Shown: positions 35,274 to 44,048 of the stretch, in pieces | How positions within the stretch are numbered: position 1 is the first letter of the stretch | Layout of the letters: every line of letters starts with the position of its first letter | Assembly (NCBI RefSeq): GCF_900580865.1 | Contig: NZ_UTBZ01000136.1 | Location: 62,001-126,000, forward strand | Origin: Pseudomonas viridiflava | GTDB lineage: Bacteria; Pseudomonadota; Gammaproteobacteria; Pseudomonadales; Pseudomonadaceae | Length of the DNA: 64,000 nt | Direction of reading: 5' to 3' | Notes under the pieces: generated by a model | What the model was told of the DNA's origin: nothing | What the model saw: the letters and a program-made list of their open reading frames with translations, nothing else | Database searches by the model: none | Translations under genes and position numbers: made by a program

Positions 35274-35421
35274 TAAACCGGTGCCATAGCAGCCAAATAC
35301 CTTTTATGTGTACAACTTTTTATATTTAGCTGGAACAATCCAATGGTTTTTTGAGAACATCCCGTTCCGCGATGTGACCGCAATGCGACATGAGGTCGCA
35401 GAACGACGTAATTAGTCTGAT

Positions 35422-35469
35422 TTTCACAAGCGCAACTCATCATGTAGTATGCCGCAGCGCGCACTACAT
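35422..35469 (+). promoter_or_regulatory. Putative glcB promoter with overlapping inverted repeat
   Basis: TTTCAC (35422-35427), 17 bases, TAGTAT (35445-35450). An inverted repeat ATGTAGT-N14-ACTACAT (35442-35469) overlaps the -10 box and the predicted start, so it could be an operator. The transcript would have a leader of about 215 bases. Confidence 0.45.
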
Positions 35470-35670
35470 AACGCCGGATCGATGTCTGCCCAAGGCCTGT
35501 TCGCAACCCTGAAAGCCCCGTCAGCAAGGCCCCAAGCCGTTGATTGGTCCCAGCCCAGCCGCCCGCAATGGCATGTACTGGTCGGCAGGTTTGTGGTTTA
35601 AATGGCCAGAGGCTTCATTGTCAAATTGAAGAGCTGAAAAGCGAAATAGCTGAGCAGAGTGAGGCAAGCA

Positions 35671-37848
35671 ATGACTGAACACGTTCAAGTCGGTGGCCTG
35701 CAGGTCGCCAAAGTCCTGTTCGACTTCGTGAACAACGAAGCCATTCCCGGTACCGGCCTCACCGCCGAAAAATTCTGGGAAGGTGCCGACAAGGTCATTC
35801 ATGACCTGGCGCCGAAGAACAAAGCCCTACTCGCCAAACGCGATGACTTCCAGGCACGCATTGACGCCTGGCACCAGGAACGCGCCGGTCAGGCGCACGA
35901 CGCCGTGGCCTATAAAGCCTTCCTGCAAGAAATCGGTTATCTGCTGCCAGAAGCGGCTGATTTCCAGGCAACGACGCAAAACGTCGATGATGAAATCGCC
36001 CGTACCGCCGGCCCGCAACTCGTTGTGCCGGTGATGAACGCCCGCTTCGCTCTCAATGCTTCGAACGCCCGCTGGGGTTCGCTGTATGACGCCCTCTACG
36101 GCACCGACGCAATCAGCGAAGACGGTGGCGCGGAAAAAGGCAAAGGCTACAACAAGGTGCGTGGCGACAAAGTCATCGCTTTTGCCCGTGCCTTCCTCGA
36201 CGAAGCCGCGCCATTGGCCGCTGGCTCCCATGTCGATTCGACCGGCTACAAAATCGCTGACGGCAAACTGCTGGTCACTCTCAAGGGCGGCAGCAACACT
36301 GGCCTGCGCGATGACGCACAACTGATCGGTTTCCAGGGCGACGCCAACGCGCCAATCGCCATTCTGCTGAAACACAACGGTCTGCACTTCGAAATCCAGG
36401 TTGACGCCACCACTCCGGTTGGCCAGACCGACGCCGCTGGCGTCAAAGACATTCTGATGGAAGCGGCACTGACCACCATCATGGACTGCGAAGACTCCGT
36501 GGCCGCCGTCGATGCCGACGACAAAGTGGTGATCTACCGCAACTGGCTCGGCCTGATGAAGGGCGACCTGGCGGAATCCGTGTCCAAGGGTGGCCAGACC
36601 TTCACCCGCACCATGAACCCGGATCGCACCTACACCGCGCCGAATGGCGGTGAAGTGACGTTGCACGGCCGTTCGCTGTTGTTCGTGCGCAACGTTGGCC
36701 ACCTGATGACCATCGACGCGATCCTCGACAGTCAAGGTAACGAAGTGCCGGAAGGCATCCTCGACGGTCTGGTCACTTGCCTCGCGGCGATGCACAACCT
36801 CAATGGCAACACCTCGCGCCGCAACACTCGCACCGGTTCCGTGTACATCGTTAAACCGAAGATGCACGGCCCGGAAGAAGCAGCGTTCACCAACGAGCTG
36901 TTCGGCCGCATCGAAGACGTGCTGGGCCTTTCGCGCAACACGCTGAAAGTCGGGATCATGGACGAGGAGCGCCGCACCACGGTCAACCTCAAGGCCTGCA
37001 TCAAGGCAGCCAGCGAGCGCGTGGTGTTCATCAATACCGGTTTCCTCGACCGCACCGGCGACGAAATCCACACCTCCATGGAAGCCGGCCCGGTGGTGCG
37101 CAAGGCTGACATGAAGGCTGAGAAGTGGATCGGCGCCTACGAAAACTGGAACGTCGATATCGGTCTGAGCACCGGCCTGCAAGGTCGTGCGCAAATCGGT
37201 AAAGGCATGTGGGCGATGCCGGACCTGATGGCGGCGATGCTTGAGCAAAAAATCGCGCACCCGCTGGCCGGCGCCAACACCGCTTGGGTTCCTTCGCCGA
37301 CTGCCGCAGCACTGCACGCGCTGCACTACCACAAGGTCGACGTGTTCGCTCGTCAGGCCGAATTAGCCAAACGTGCCCGCGCTTCGGTGGACGACATCCT
37401 GACCATTCCGCTGGCGGTCAATCCGAACTGGACGCCGGAGCAAATCAAGAACGAACTGGACAACAATGCCCAGGGCATTCTCGGTTACGTGGTGCGTTGG
37501 ATCGACCAGGGTGTTGGCTGCTCGAAAGTACCGGACATCAACGACGTCGGCCTGATGGAAGACCGTGCCACGCTGCGTATCTCCAGTCAGCACATCGCCA
37601 ACTGGCTGCGCCACGGTGTGGTCACCGAAGCGCAAGTGATGGAAAGCCTCAAGCGCATGGCGCCGGTGGTGGACCGTCAGAACGCCAACGATCCGTTGTA
37701 CCGCCCGCTGGCACCGAACTTCGACAGCAACATCGCCTTCCAGGCGGCGGTCGAACTGGTGGTTGAAGGTACCAAGCAGCCGAATGGTTACACCGAGCCG
37801 GTGCTGCACCGTCGTCGTCGTGAGTTCAAGAAGGCCAACGGCCTGTAA
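35671..37848 (+). CDS. glcB: Malate synthase G
   Basis: 725 residues, the full length of malate synthase G. Recognisable blocks are LTTIMDCEDSVAAVDADDKV, YRNWLGLMKGDL, RNTRTGSVYIVKPKMHGPEE and KAEKWIGAYENWNVDIGLST. It condenses glyoxylate with acetyl-CoA to malate (EC 2.3.3.9), needed for growth on acetate, fatty acids and glycolate. ATG 35671 gives MTEHVQVGG after GTGAGGCAAG. It is monocistronic with a strong terminator. Confidence 0.95.
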   Translation: MTEHVQVGGLQVAKVLFDFVNNEAIPGTGLTAEKFWEGADKVIHDLAPKNKALLAKRDDFQARIDAWHQERAGQAHDAVAYKAFLQEIGYLLPEAADFQATTQNVDDEIARTAGPQLVVPVMNARFALNASNARWGSLYDALYGTDAISEDGGAEKGKGYNKVRGDKVIAFARAFLDEAAPLAAGSHVDSTGYKIADGKLLVTLKGGSNTGLRDDAQLIGFQGDANAPIAILLKHNGLHFEIQVDATTPVGQTDAAGVKDILMEAALTTIMDCEDSVAAVDADDKVVIYRNWLGLMKGDLAESVSKGGQTFTRTMNPDRTYTAPNGGEVTLHGRSLLFVRNVGHLMTIDAILDSQGNEVPEGILDGLVTCLAAMHNLNGNTSRRNTRTGSVYIVKPKMHGPEEAAFTNELFGRIEDVLGLSRNTLKVGIMDEERRTTVNLKACIKAASERVVFINTGFLDRTGDEIHTSMEAGPVVRKADMKAEKWIGAYENWNVDIGLSTGLQGRAQIGKGMWAMPDLMAAMLEQKIAHPLAGANTAWVPSPTAAALHALHYHKVDVFARQAELAKRARASVDDILTIPLAVNPNWTPEQIKNELDNNAQGILGYVVRWIDQGVGCSKVPDINDVGLMEDRATLRISSQHIANWLRHGVVTEAQVMESLKRMAPVVDRQNANDPLYRPLAPNFDSNIAFQAAVELVVEGTKQPNGYTEPVLHRRRREFKKANGL

Positions 37849-37872
37849 CTTGCGCTGAATGCCGGACATGAA

Positions 37873-37904
37873 AAAGCCCTGATCGAGAGATCAGGGCTTT
37901 TTTG
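37873..37904 (+). terminator. Terminator of glcB
   Basis: Perfect 12-bp stem AAAGCCCTGATC / GATCAGGGCTTT, loop GAGA, then T-run. Confidence 0.95.
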
Positions 37905-37950
37905 TTTGTGCGGTGTGGGCTGGTATTTGTGGAGGGCTTGAGATCGATCC

Positions 37951-38243
37951 CCCTCACCCCAGCCCTCTCCCCCAAGGGGTAGAGGGGAAAGGGAGCAGAT
38001 TTATATGCTTTTCAAAATCTGAGCTCGGCTCAGGAATTGCCAAGGGTTGAGGGGAAAGGGAGCAGATCTATGTGCTTTTCAAAATCCGAGCTCGGCTCAG
38101 GAATTGCCAAGGGTTGAGGGGCAAGGGAGCAGATATTGGTGCTTTTCAAAACCTGAGTTCGACTGAGGAATTTCAGGTCGGTGCACCTCGAATATTCACC
38201 TCGGTCAGTCCCCTCTCCCTCCGGGAGAGGGCTAGGGTGAGGG
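37951..38243. repeat. Element A: 67-bp tandem repeat within 21-bp terminal inverted repeats
   Basis: The ends CCCTCACCCCAGCCCTCTCC-C and G-GGAGAGGGCTAGGGTGAGGG are 21-bp inverted repeats with one mismatch. Inside, units starting at 37982, 38049 and 38116 repeat every 67 bases, the third incomplete. Each full unit contains CTGAGC-TCG-GCTCAG, a small hairpin. It fills the glcB to receiver-gene gap, which holds no gene. It looks like a non-autonomous mobile or intergenic element. Confidence 0.8.
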
Positions 38244-38247
38244 GCTT

Positions 38248-38694
38248 TTAGGGTTCTATCCCCAATTCATGTCTCACCAGCGCCAACAACTTGCCCGTAT
38301 CAATCGGCTTGAGCAGAAAATCCACCACGCTCAAATGCATCGCCGCAATCGCGTCTTTCACATCGGCATCGCCGGACACAATGATGATCGGCATCGCCGC
38401 CCTTACCGACTCACGCACCTGGCGGATCAGCTCAAGCCCACCGACATGGCCCATGCGCAGATCGGTAATCACCAGCCCGATCGAAGGTTTTTCTTCGAGC
38501 ATCTTCAGCGCCGTTTCACCACTGGCCGCCGTCATGCAGCGTATGCCGTCCAACGCGAGAATCTCCGACAACAGCTCCCGGGCGTCCTTGTCGTCATCGA
38601 CGATCAGTACGCGCTGCGGCGGCAAGTCGGGTTCGAGCATTACAGCGCTGAGCGCTTCACGCTCGGCGTCGCTCAAAATATCGTGGTCGGACAT
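38248..38694 (-). CDS. Single-domain response regulator (receiver only)
   Basis: 148 residues. A receiver domain (about 28-145) carries the acidic DDD at 33-35, the phosphorylation site D78 in VITDLRMG and the lysine K129 in LLKPI; no output domain is attached. A short N-terminal tail of about 27 residues precedes it. No sensor kinase is adjacent, so its partner is unknown. It is divergent from the cNMP/CBS protein. Confidence 0.88.
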   Translation of the reverse strand: MSDHDILSDAEREALSAVMLEPDLPPQRVLIVDDDKDARELLSEILALDGIRCMTAASGETALKMLEEKPSIGLVITDLRMGHVGGLELIRQVRESVRAAMPIIIVSGDADVKDAIAAMHLSVVDFLLKPIDTGKLLALVRHELGIEP

Positions 38695-38947
38695 GGCGTT
38701 CTCTACGTTTTCAAATCAATCACCTGGCACAGTCGTCAGACATCGCTAACCAGAGCTTCAATGTGCACTTCGTCGGATTTTTTTCCAAGAGGCCGGCGGG
38801 CGAATTTCCGACTGTTTTTGTAGGGCACTTCCCAAATGTGCCCAACGGCAGCTCAAACCTAGACTTACGTCCAATGGGCACCCTGCCCGCAGGGGTCGAC
38901 CATGGCTGCAACGATCCGACAACAACAATTCGAAAAAGACTGCGGTA

Positions 38948-40888
38948 ATGGTTATGAGTAAAGCGGACGCCTTCACCCAGGCAGGGAAAACCGCGGTATT
39001 GCAGAACATTCAGGGCACCCTGCAATTCCTTCAGCGCTTCCCGCCCTTCAATCAGATGGAACACGCCCACCTGGCTTATCTGGTGGAGCAATGTCAGCTG
39101 CGTTTCTACGGCCAGGGCGAGAGCATCATCAAACCCGCCGACGGCCCGGTCGAACATTTCTATATCGTCAAACAGGGCCGGGTGGTCGGCGAACGTCAGC
39201 ACATCACCAAGCCCGGCACCGAAACCACGTTTGAAATCACCACCGGCGAATGTTTTCCGCTCGCCGCGCTGCTCGGCGAACGCGCGACCCGCACCGAACA
39301 CCTGGCCGGCGAGGACACCTTCTGCCTGCAACTGAACAAACTGGCGTTCATCAAACTGTTCGCCCTCTCCAGTACCTTCCGCGACTTCGCCTTGCGCGGG
39401 GTCAGCAGCCTGCTCGATCAGGTCAATCAGCAAGTGCAGCAGAAGGCCGTGGAAACCCTCGGTACGCAATATTCGCTGAACACCCGACTGGGCGAACTGG
39501 CGATGCGGCACCCGGTGACGTGCAGCCCGGACACGCCATTGCGTGAAGCGGTGAAGCTGATGCACGAGCAGCAGGTCGGCAGCATCGTCGCGGTGGATGA
39601 GCACAAGGCGCCGCTGGGGATTTTCACCCTGCGCGATTTGCGCCATGTGGTGGCTGAAGGCATCGGCGATTTCAGCGAGGCCATCGATCGCCACATGACC
39701 CGCGCGCCCTTCTATCTGTCGCCGGATCACAGTGCGTTCGATGCAGCGATTGCGATGACCGAACGGCACATCGCGCATGTCTGCCTGGTCAAGGATCAGC
39801 GCCTGTGTGGCGTGGTCTCCGAGCGCGATCTGTTCTCGCTGCAACGGGTCGACCTGGTGCATCTGGCCCGGACGATTCGCAGCGCCCAGCGCGTCGAACA
39901 ATTGGTCAGCCTGCGTGGTGAGATCGGCCAACTGGTCGAACGCATGCTCGCCCACGGTGCTTCTTCGACGCAGATCACCCATATCATCACCCTGCTCAAC
40001 GACCACACCGTGTGCCGGGTGATCGAACTGACCCTCGCCGAAAAAGGCGATCCCGGCGTGCCGTTCAGTTGGCTGTGTTTCGGCAGCGAAGGCCGGCGCG
40101 AGCAGACCCTGCACACCGATCAGGACAACGGCATTCTGTTCGACGCGCGGGACGCAGCACATGCGGCGGAGATTCGCGGCAAGCTGCTGCCGATTGCCCA
40201 GCAGATCAACCAGAGTCTGGCGCTGTGCGGCTTCACCCTGTGCAAGGGCAACATCATGGCCGGCAATCCCGAGCTGTGTCTGTCGCGGGCAGAATGGGCA
40301 CGGCGCTTTGCGGCGTTTATTCGTGAGGCAACGCCAGAGAATCTGCTCGGGTCGAGCATTTATTTCGACCTGCGCGTGGTCTGGGGTGATGAACAAAGCT
40401 GTGAACAACTGCGCCGGGGCATTCTTGATCAGGTCGGCGACAACCGTTTGTTCCAGCGCATGATGGCCGAGAACGCCCTGCGCAATCGTCCACCGGTGGG
40501 GCGTTTCCGCGAGTTTGTGCTGGCGCGCAAGAATGGCGAGAAAGCCACGCTGGATCTCAAGGCGCAGGGGCTGACGCCGTTCGTGGATGGCGCGCGATTG
40601 CTCGCGCTGGCCAACGGCATCGACGCCAACAACACCCTTGAGCGCTTCCGGCAGCTGGTCGAGAAAGAAGTCATCGAGCGACTGGATGGCGCGGCGTATG
40701 AAGAGGCCTATCACTTCATTCAGCAGACGCGCATGCAACAGCATCAACTGCAGACGCGGGAGAACCAGCCGTACTCCAACCGAGTCGACCCGGACAGCCT
40801 CAATCATCTGGACCGGCGCATCCTGCGTGAATCCCTGCGCCAGGCTCAGCGCCTGCAAAGCAGCCTGACGTTGCGGTATCAGCTATGA
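38948..40888 (+). CDS. cNMP-binding / CBS-pair / DUF294 nucleotidyltransferase-like protein
   Basis: 646 residues in four parts: a cyclic-nucleotide-binding-like domain (about 25-140, FYIVKQGRVVGE), a CBS domain pair (about 180-300, AMRHPVTCSPDTPLREAV and SERDLF), a DUF294 nucleotidyltransferase domain with GSEGRREQTLHTDQDN at 379-394, and a DUF294 C-terminal helical part. The nucleotidyltransferase motif is intact (G-S...D-x-D). Such proteins resemble uridylyl-transferase sensors and are often next to an exonuclease, as here. The real function is unknown; it may sense nucleotides. ATG 38948 or 38954 could be the start. Confidence 0.85.
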   Translation: MVMSKADAFTQAGKTAVLQNIQGTLQFLQRFPPFNQMEHAHLAYLVEQCQLRFYGQGESIIKPADGPVEHFYIVKQGRVVGERQHITKPGTETTFEITTGECFPLAALLGERATRTEHLAGEDTFCLQLNKLAFIKLFALSSTFRDFALRGVSSLLDQVNQQVQQKAVETLGTQYSLNTRLGELAMRHPVTCSPDTPLREAVKLMHEQQVGSIVAVDEHKAPLGIFTLRDLRHVVAEGIGDFSEAIDRHMTRAPFYLSPDHSAFDAAIAMTERHIAHVCLVKDQRLCGVVSERDLFSLQRVDLVHLARTIRSAQRVEQLVSLRGEIGQLVERMLAHGASSTQITHIITLLNDHTVCRVIELTLAEKGDPGVPFSWLCFGSEGRREQTLHTDQDNGILFDARDAAHAAEIRGKLLPIAQQINQSLALCGFTLCKGNIMAGNPELCLSRAEWARRFAAFIREATPENLLGSSIYFDLRVVWGDEQSCEQLRRGILDQVGDNRLFQRMMAENALRNRPPVGRFREFVLARKNGEKATLDLKAQGLTPFVDGARLLALANGIDANNTLERFRQLVEKEVIERLDGAAYEEAYHFIQQTRMQQHQLQTRENQPYSNRVDPDSLNHLDRRILRESLRQAQRLQSSLTLRYQL

Positions 40889-41592
40889 GCCTGTTCTCGT
40901 GGCTGCGCCCGGCGAGTGCGGTGGTGCCGGTGGATTTCCAGCAGCGTCTGGCGAAGCTGCCGGCGATCACCGAACTGCGCGAATGCACATTGCGCGAACA
41001 ACGTTGGGTGGTGCTGGATCTGGAAACCACCGGGCTGAATCTGAACAAGGATCGTGTGCTGTCGATTGGCGCGGTAGTGATCGAAGATGGCGCGATCGAT
41101 TTCAGTCAGCAGTTCGAACGCACGTTGCAATGTCGCGAATTGAAGCTCAGCCCCAGCGTGTTGATTCACGGGCTGGGACCGAATGCGATTGCGGCGGGCA
41201 GTGAGCCGGCCGAGGCACTGTTGGAGTTCATGGAGTTTGTCGGTGACAGCCCGGTGCTGGCGTTTCATGCGCCGTTTGATCAGCACATGCTCGGTCGCGC
41301 GTTGAAGGAACATTTGGGGCACAAGTTGCAGCAGGTGTTTCTCGATGTCGCCGACATTGCACCGCTGGTGTGCCCGCAAGCGAATATTCGTGAGGCCGGG
41401 CTGGATGAGTGGATCGACTGGTTCAAGCTGGAGGTGTTCGAGCGGCATAATGCGAGTGCCGATGCGCTAGCCACGGCGGAGTTGGCGTTGATTCTGTTCA
41501 GCCGGGCGCGGGGGCAGCAGATTCATAGTCCGTTGAATTTGCAGCAGCGGTTGAGTCAGTGGAAGCGGCGGCAGCAGGCGCCTTCGTTCTGA
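40885..41592 (+). CDS. DnaQ-like 3'-5' exonuclease
   Basis: 235 residues, DEDDh exonuclease fold. D45 and E47 are in WVVLDLETTGLN, a third acidic residue in AFHAPFDQHMLG, and H/D in HNASADALATAELAL. It resembles the proofreading epsilon subunit of DNA polymerase III but lacks its C-terminal polymerase-binding tail. Its ATG overlaps the stop of the previous gene by four bases (ATGA), so the two are translated together. Confidence 0.88.
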   Translation: MSLFSWLRPASAVVPVDFQQRLAKLPAITELRECTLREQRWVVLDLETTGLNLNKDRVLSIGAVVIEDGAIDFSQQFERTLQCRELKLSPSVLIHGLGPNAIAAGSEPAEALLEFMEFVGDSPVLAFHAPFDQHMLGRALKEHLGHKLQQVFLDVADIAPLVCPQANIREAGLDEWIDWFKLEVFERHNASADALATAELALILFSRARGQQIHSPLNLQQRLSQWKRRQQAPSF

Positions 41593-41618
41593 AGTTGAGT
41601 CGAGTCCAAGATCCATCG

Positions 41619-42241
41619 CCCTCACCCCAGCCCTCTCCCAGAGGGAGAGGGGGCCGACCGAAGTACCTGACGCTTTATATCGACCTGGGAAATCGAGTCG
41701 ATTATGGATTCACTGAAGCTCGCTCAGGTCGGCGTACCTCCAGAATATCCCCCGATCAGTCCCCTCTCCACCCGGGAGTGTATGTACCGGAGGGAAAGGG
41801 GGCCGACCGAAGTGCCTGACGCTTTATATCGACCTGAGAAATCGAGTCGATTATGGATTCACTGAAGCTCGCTCAGGTCGGCGTACCTCCAGAATATCCC
41901 CCGATCAGTCCCCTCTCCCCCCGGGAGTGTATGTACCGGAGGGAGAGGGGGCCGACCGAAGTACCTGACGCTTTATATCGACCTGAGAAATCGGGTCGAT
42001 TATGGATTCACTGAAGTTCGCTCAGGTCGGTGTACCTCCGGAATATCCCCCGGTCAGTCCCCTCTCCCCCCGGGAGTGTATGTACCGGAGGGAAAGGGGG
42101 CCGACCGAAGTGCCTGACGCTTTACATCGACCTGAGAAATCGGGTCGATTATGGATTCACTGAAGTTCGCTCAGGTCGGTGTATCTCCTGAATATCCCCC
42201 AATCGATCCCCTCTCCCTCTGGGAGAGGGCTAGGGTGAGGG
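41619..42241. repeat. Element B: four 149-bp tandem repeats within 21-bp terminal inverted repeats
   Basis: The ends are the same 21-bp inverted repeats as in element A. The segment starting GGGCCGACCG recurs at 41651, 41800, 41949 and 42098, exactly 149 bases apart, with few differences between units. Each unit holds CGACCTGAG (CGACCTGGG in the first unit) and CTCAGGTCG arms, with ATCGAGTCGAT or a variant between. 149 is not a multiple of three, and no consistent reading frame is seen. This is the only content of the 760-base gap before the sigma factor. Confidence 0.9.
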
Positions 42242-42304
42242 TCTGCCTTTAACCGCCCACCTGACCAGTGGCCAATTGCTAACCATTCCCACCTCTGCCA
42301 CAAT

Positions 42305-42319
42305 CGCGAACAATTCGCG
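42305..42319. promoter_or_regulatory. Palindrome upstream of the sigma-factor gene
   Basis: CGCGAA-CAA-TTCGCG, 32 bases before the GTG start. A clear Fur box was not recognised here, so its regulator is unknown. Confidence 0.4.
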
Positions 42320-42350
42320 TTAGTTAACATTTCCCAATCGGTGATGTCCG

Positions 42351-42869
42351 GTGTCGTCAGTCCCAAGCCCTAACAGTGAGCTCGTCGGTGCGATGTATCG
42401 CGACCATCGCGGTTGGCTGCTGGCATGGCTGCGACGCAATGTGACGTGTCCGCAACGCGCCGAAGACCTGAGCCAGGACACCTTCGTTCGTCTGCTCGGT
42501 CGCGAAACCCTGCTGACACCGCGCGAGCCGCGTGCCTTTCTGGTGGCGATCGCCAAAGGTCTGCTGTTCGACTACTTCCGTCGCGCGGCGCTGGAGCAGG
42601 CCTACCTCACCGAACTGATGCTGCTCCCCGAAGGTGAACAACCGTCGGTGGAAGAACAGCAAATGATCCTCGAAGACCTCAAAGCCATCGACCGCTTGCT
42701 CGGCAAACTGTCGACCAAGGCCCGCGCCGCTTTTCTGTACAACCGACTCGATGGCCTCAGCCATGCCGAGATCGCCGACAAGCTCGGCGTCTCGGTGCCG
42801 CGCGTGCGCCAGTATCTGGCGCAAGGCATTCGCCAGTGCTACATCGCCCTGTACGGTGAGCCGACGTGA
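42351..42869 (+). CDS. fiuI: FecI-type ECF sigma factor of an iron-uptake system
   Basis: 172 residues with sigma region 2 (MYRDHRGWLLAWLRRNVTCP, AEDLSQDTFVRLL) and region 4 helix-turn-helix (LDGLSHAEIADKLGVSVPRV). GTG 42351 is taken as start; ATG 42393 is an alternative. It is followed by an overlapping FecR gene and a TonB receptor, the order of fiuI-fiuR-fiuA (ferrichrome uptake) in P. aeruginosa, with glcB also near in both genomes. It would transcribe the receptor gene when the siderophore signal arrives. The gene symbol rests on order, not on a direct substrate test. Confidence 0.8.
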   Translation: MSSVPSPNSELVGAMYRDHRGWLLAWLRRNVTCPQRAEDLSQDTFVRLLGRETLLTPREPRAFLVAIAKGLLFDYFRRAALEQAYLTELMLLPEGEQPSVEEQQMILEDLKAIDRLLGKLSTKARAAFLYNRLDGLSHAEIADKLGVSVPRVRQYLAQGIRQCYIALYGEPT

Positions 42870-43840
42870 GTCCGGCCAGTTCCAGACCGGTGCCGGCGCA
42901 TGTGCTGGACGCGGCGATTGCCTGGCAACTGACCCTCGACTCGAGCAGTCCGCTGGAGCGCGAAGAGTTCGCCAAATGGCATGCGGCCCATGAAGAACAC
43001 GCCCGCGCGTGGCGGCAACTGGGCATGCTCGATCAGCGTTTCAGTGTGGCCAAAGGGCCGGCGCGCAGTGCGCTGCTGCAATCACGCGAGGGCATTCGCC
43101 GGCGGGTGCGCAGACTGGGCAGTGGACTGGCCAGCGTTGTGGTGCTTGTCGGTCTGGGACTGTTCGCCAGCGAACGGTTTATGCCGCTGGATTACTGGCT
43201 CGCCGATCAACGCACTGCTACGGGCGAACAGCGCACCGTGCACCTGGCGGATGGCACTGTGCTGAATCTCAATACCCACAGTGCAGTGGATGTGCGGTTC
43301 GATGACAAGCGCCGGCTGATCGTGTTGCAGGAAGGCGAAATTCTCGTCGAGACCGGTCATGGCGATGCGCGCCCGTTCATCGTCGAAACCCGCGAAGGCA
43401 GCATGCGCGCCCTGGGTACGCGGTTTCTGGTCAAGCGTGAAGAAGCAGGCACGCGCCTGAGCGTGTTGCAGTCGGCGGTCGCGGCGCATCCGCAATCCAA
43501 TCCTCAAGAGCAAATCCTCCATGAAGGCCAGCAAGTGCTGCTTCGCAGTGACGGGCTGGGCTCGATTGTCGCGCTCAATCCCGGCGCCGATGCCTGGACC
43601 CGCGGCATGTTGGTGGTGGATAACGCGCGCCTGAGCGATCTGGTGCATGAACTGGGGCGTTATCGTCGCGGGCATCTGGGCGTGGCGCCGGACGTGGCGG
43701 ATCTGCGGATTACCGGCAGCTTCCCGCTGCATGACACCGATAAAGCCTTGAGCGCATTGCTGCCGACCCTGCCGGTGCAGATCGAGCGGCATACGCCGTA
43801 TTGGGTCACCGTGGCGAAGGCGGATATCAAGCCTGAGTAA
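42866..43840 (+). CDS. fiuR: FecR-type transmembrane anti-sigma regulator
   Basis: 324 residues. A cytoplasmic N-terminal part (1 to about 84) binds the sigma factor, one membrane helix (about 85-101, SGLASVVVLVGLGLF) follows, and the periplasmic part has the FecR domain (HLADGTVLNLNTHSAVDVRF). The GTG start overlaps the sigma factor stop by four bases (GTGA). It passes the receptor's signal across the inner membrane and controls sigma activity. Confidence 0.88.
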   Translation: MSPASSRPVPAHVLDAAIAWQLTLDSSSPLEREEFAKWHAAHEEHARAWRQLGMLDQRFSVAKGPARSALLQSREGIRRRVRRLGSGLASVVVLVGLGLFASERFMPLDYWLADQRTATGEQRTVHLADGTVLNLNTHSAVDVRFDDKRRLIVLQEGEILVETGHGDARPFIVETREGSMRALGTRFLVKREEAGTRLSVLQSAVAAHPQSNPQEQILHEGQQVLLRSDGLGSIVALNPGADAWTRGMLVVDNARLSDLVHELGRYRRGHLGVAPDVADLRITGSFPLHDTDKALSALLPTLPVQIERHTPYWVTVAKADIKPE

Positions 43841-43860
43841 TGGGCTGGCAGAACCACCGC

Positions 43861-43926
43861 TTTCGCGAGCAGGCTCGCTCCCACAGGAGAATGCATTCCA
43901 AATGTGGGAGCGAGCCTGCTCGCGAA
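43861..43926. repeat. REPIN between fecR-type and receptor genes
   Basis: Inverted REP pair with a spacer of about 22 bases, between the anti-sigma gene and the receptor gene. Confidence 0.92.
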
Positions 43927-44048
43927 GGCGTCATCCGCCGCAACACTATTTTCAGCTAATCGAAATTATTTTCATCCAGCCCTATCACTTTCTGCTTTTC
44001 ATCCGGCACACAGGCAATTGAGAAATATTTCCATTCAGGAGCCGCCGT

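Larger units (their letters stand above)
35168..35670. other. Long intergenic region before glcB
   Basis: About 500 bases with no gene that can be supported. It holds a single REP (35249-35273), a sigma70-like promoter for glcB, an inverted repeat at 35442-35469 and then about 215 bases of apparent leader. No riboswitch structure was recognised in it. Confidence 0.7.

Noticed and set aside
35460..35670. Glycine or other riboswitch before glcB
   Set aside because: No known conserved riboswitch core could be recognised by eye.
38720..40858. 712-codon open frame on the minus strand opposite the cNMP/CBS protein
   Set aside because: Overlaps a well-recognised gene and has no recognisable domain.
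37951..42241. Tandem repeats as a CRISPR array
   Set aside because: Repeat units are contiguous with no unique spacers, and no cas genes are present.
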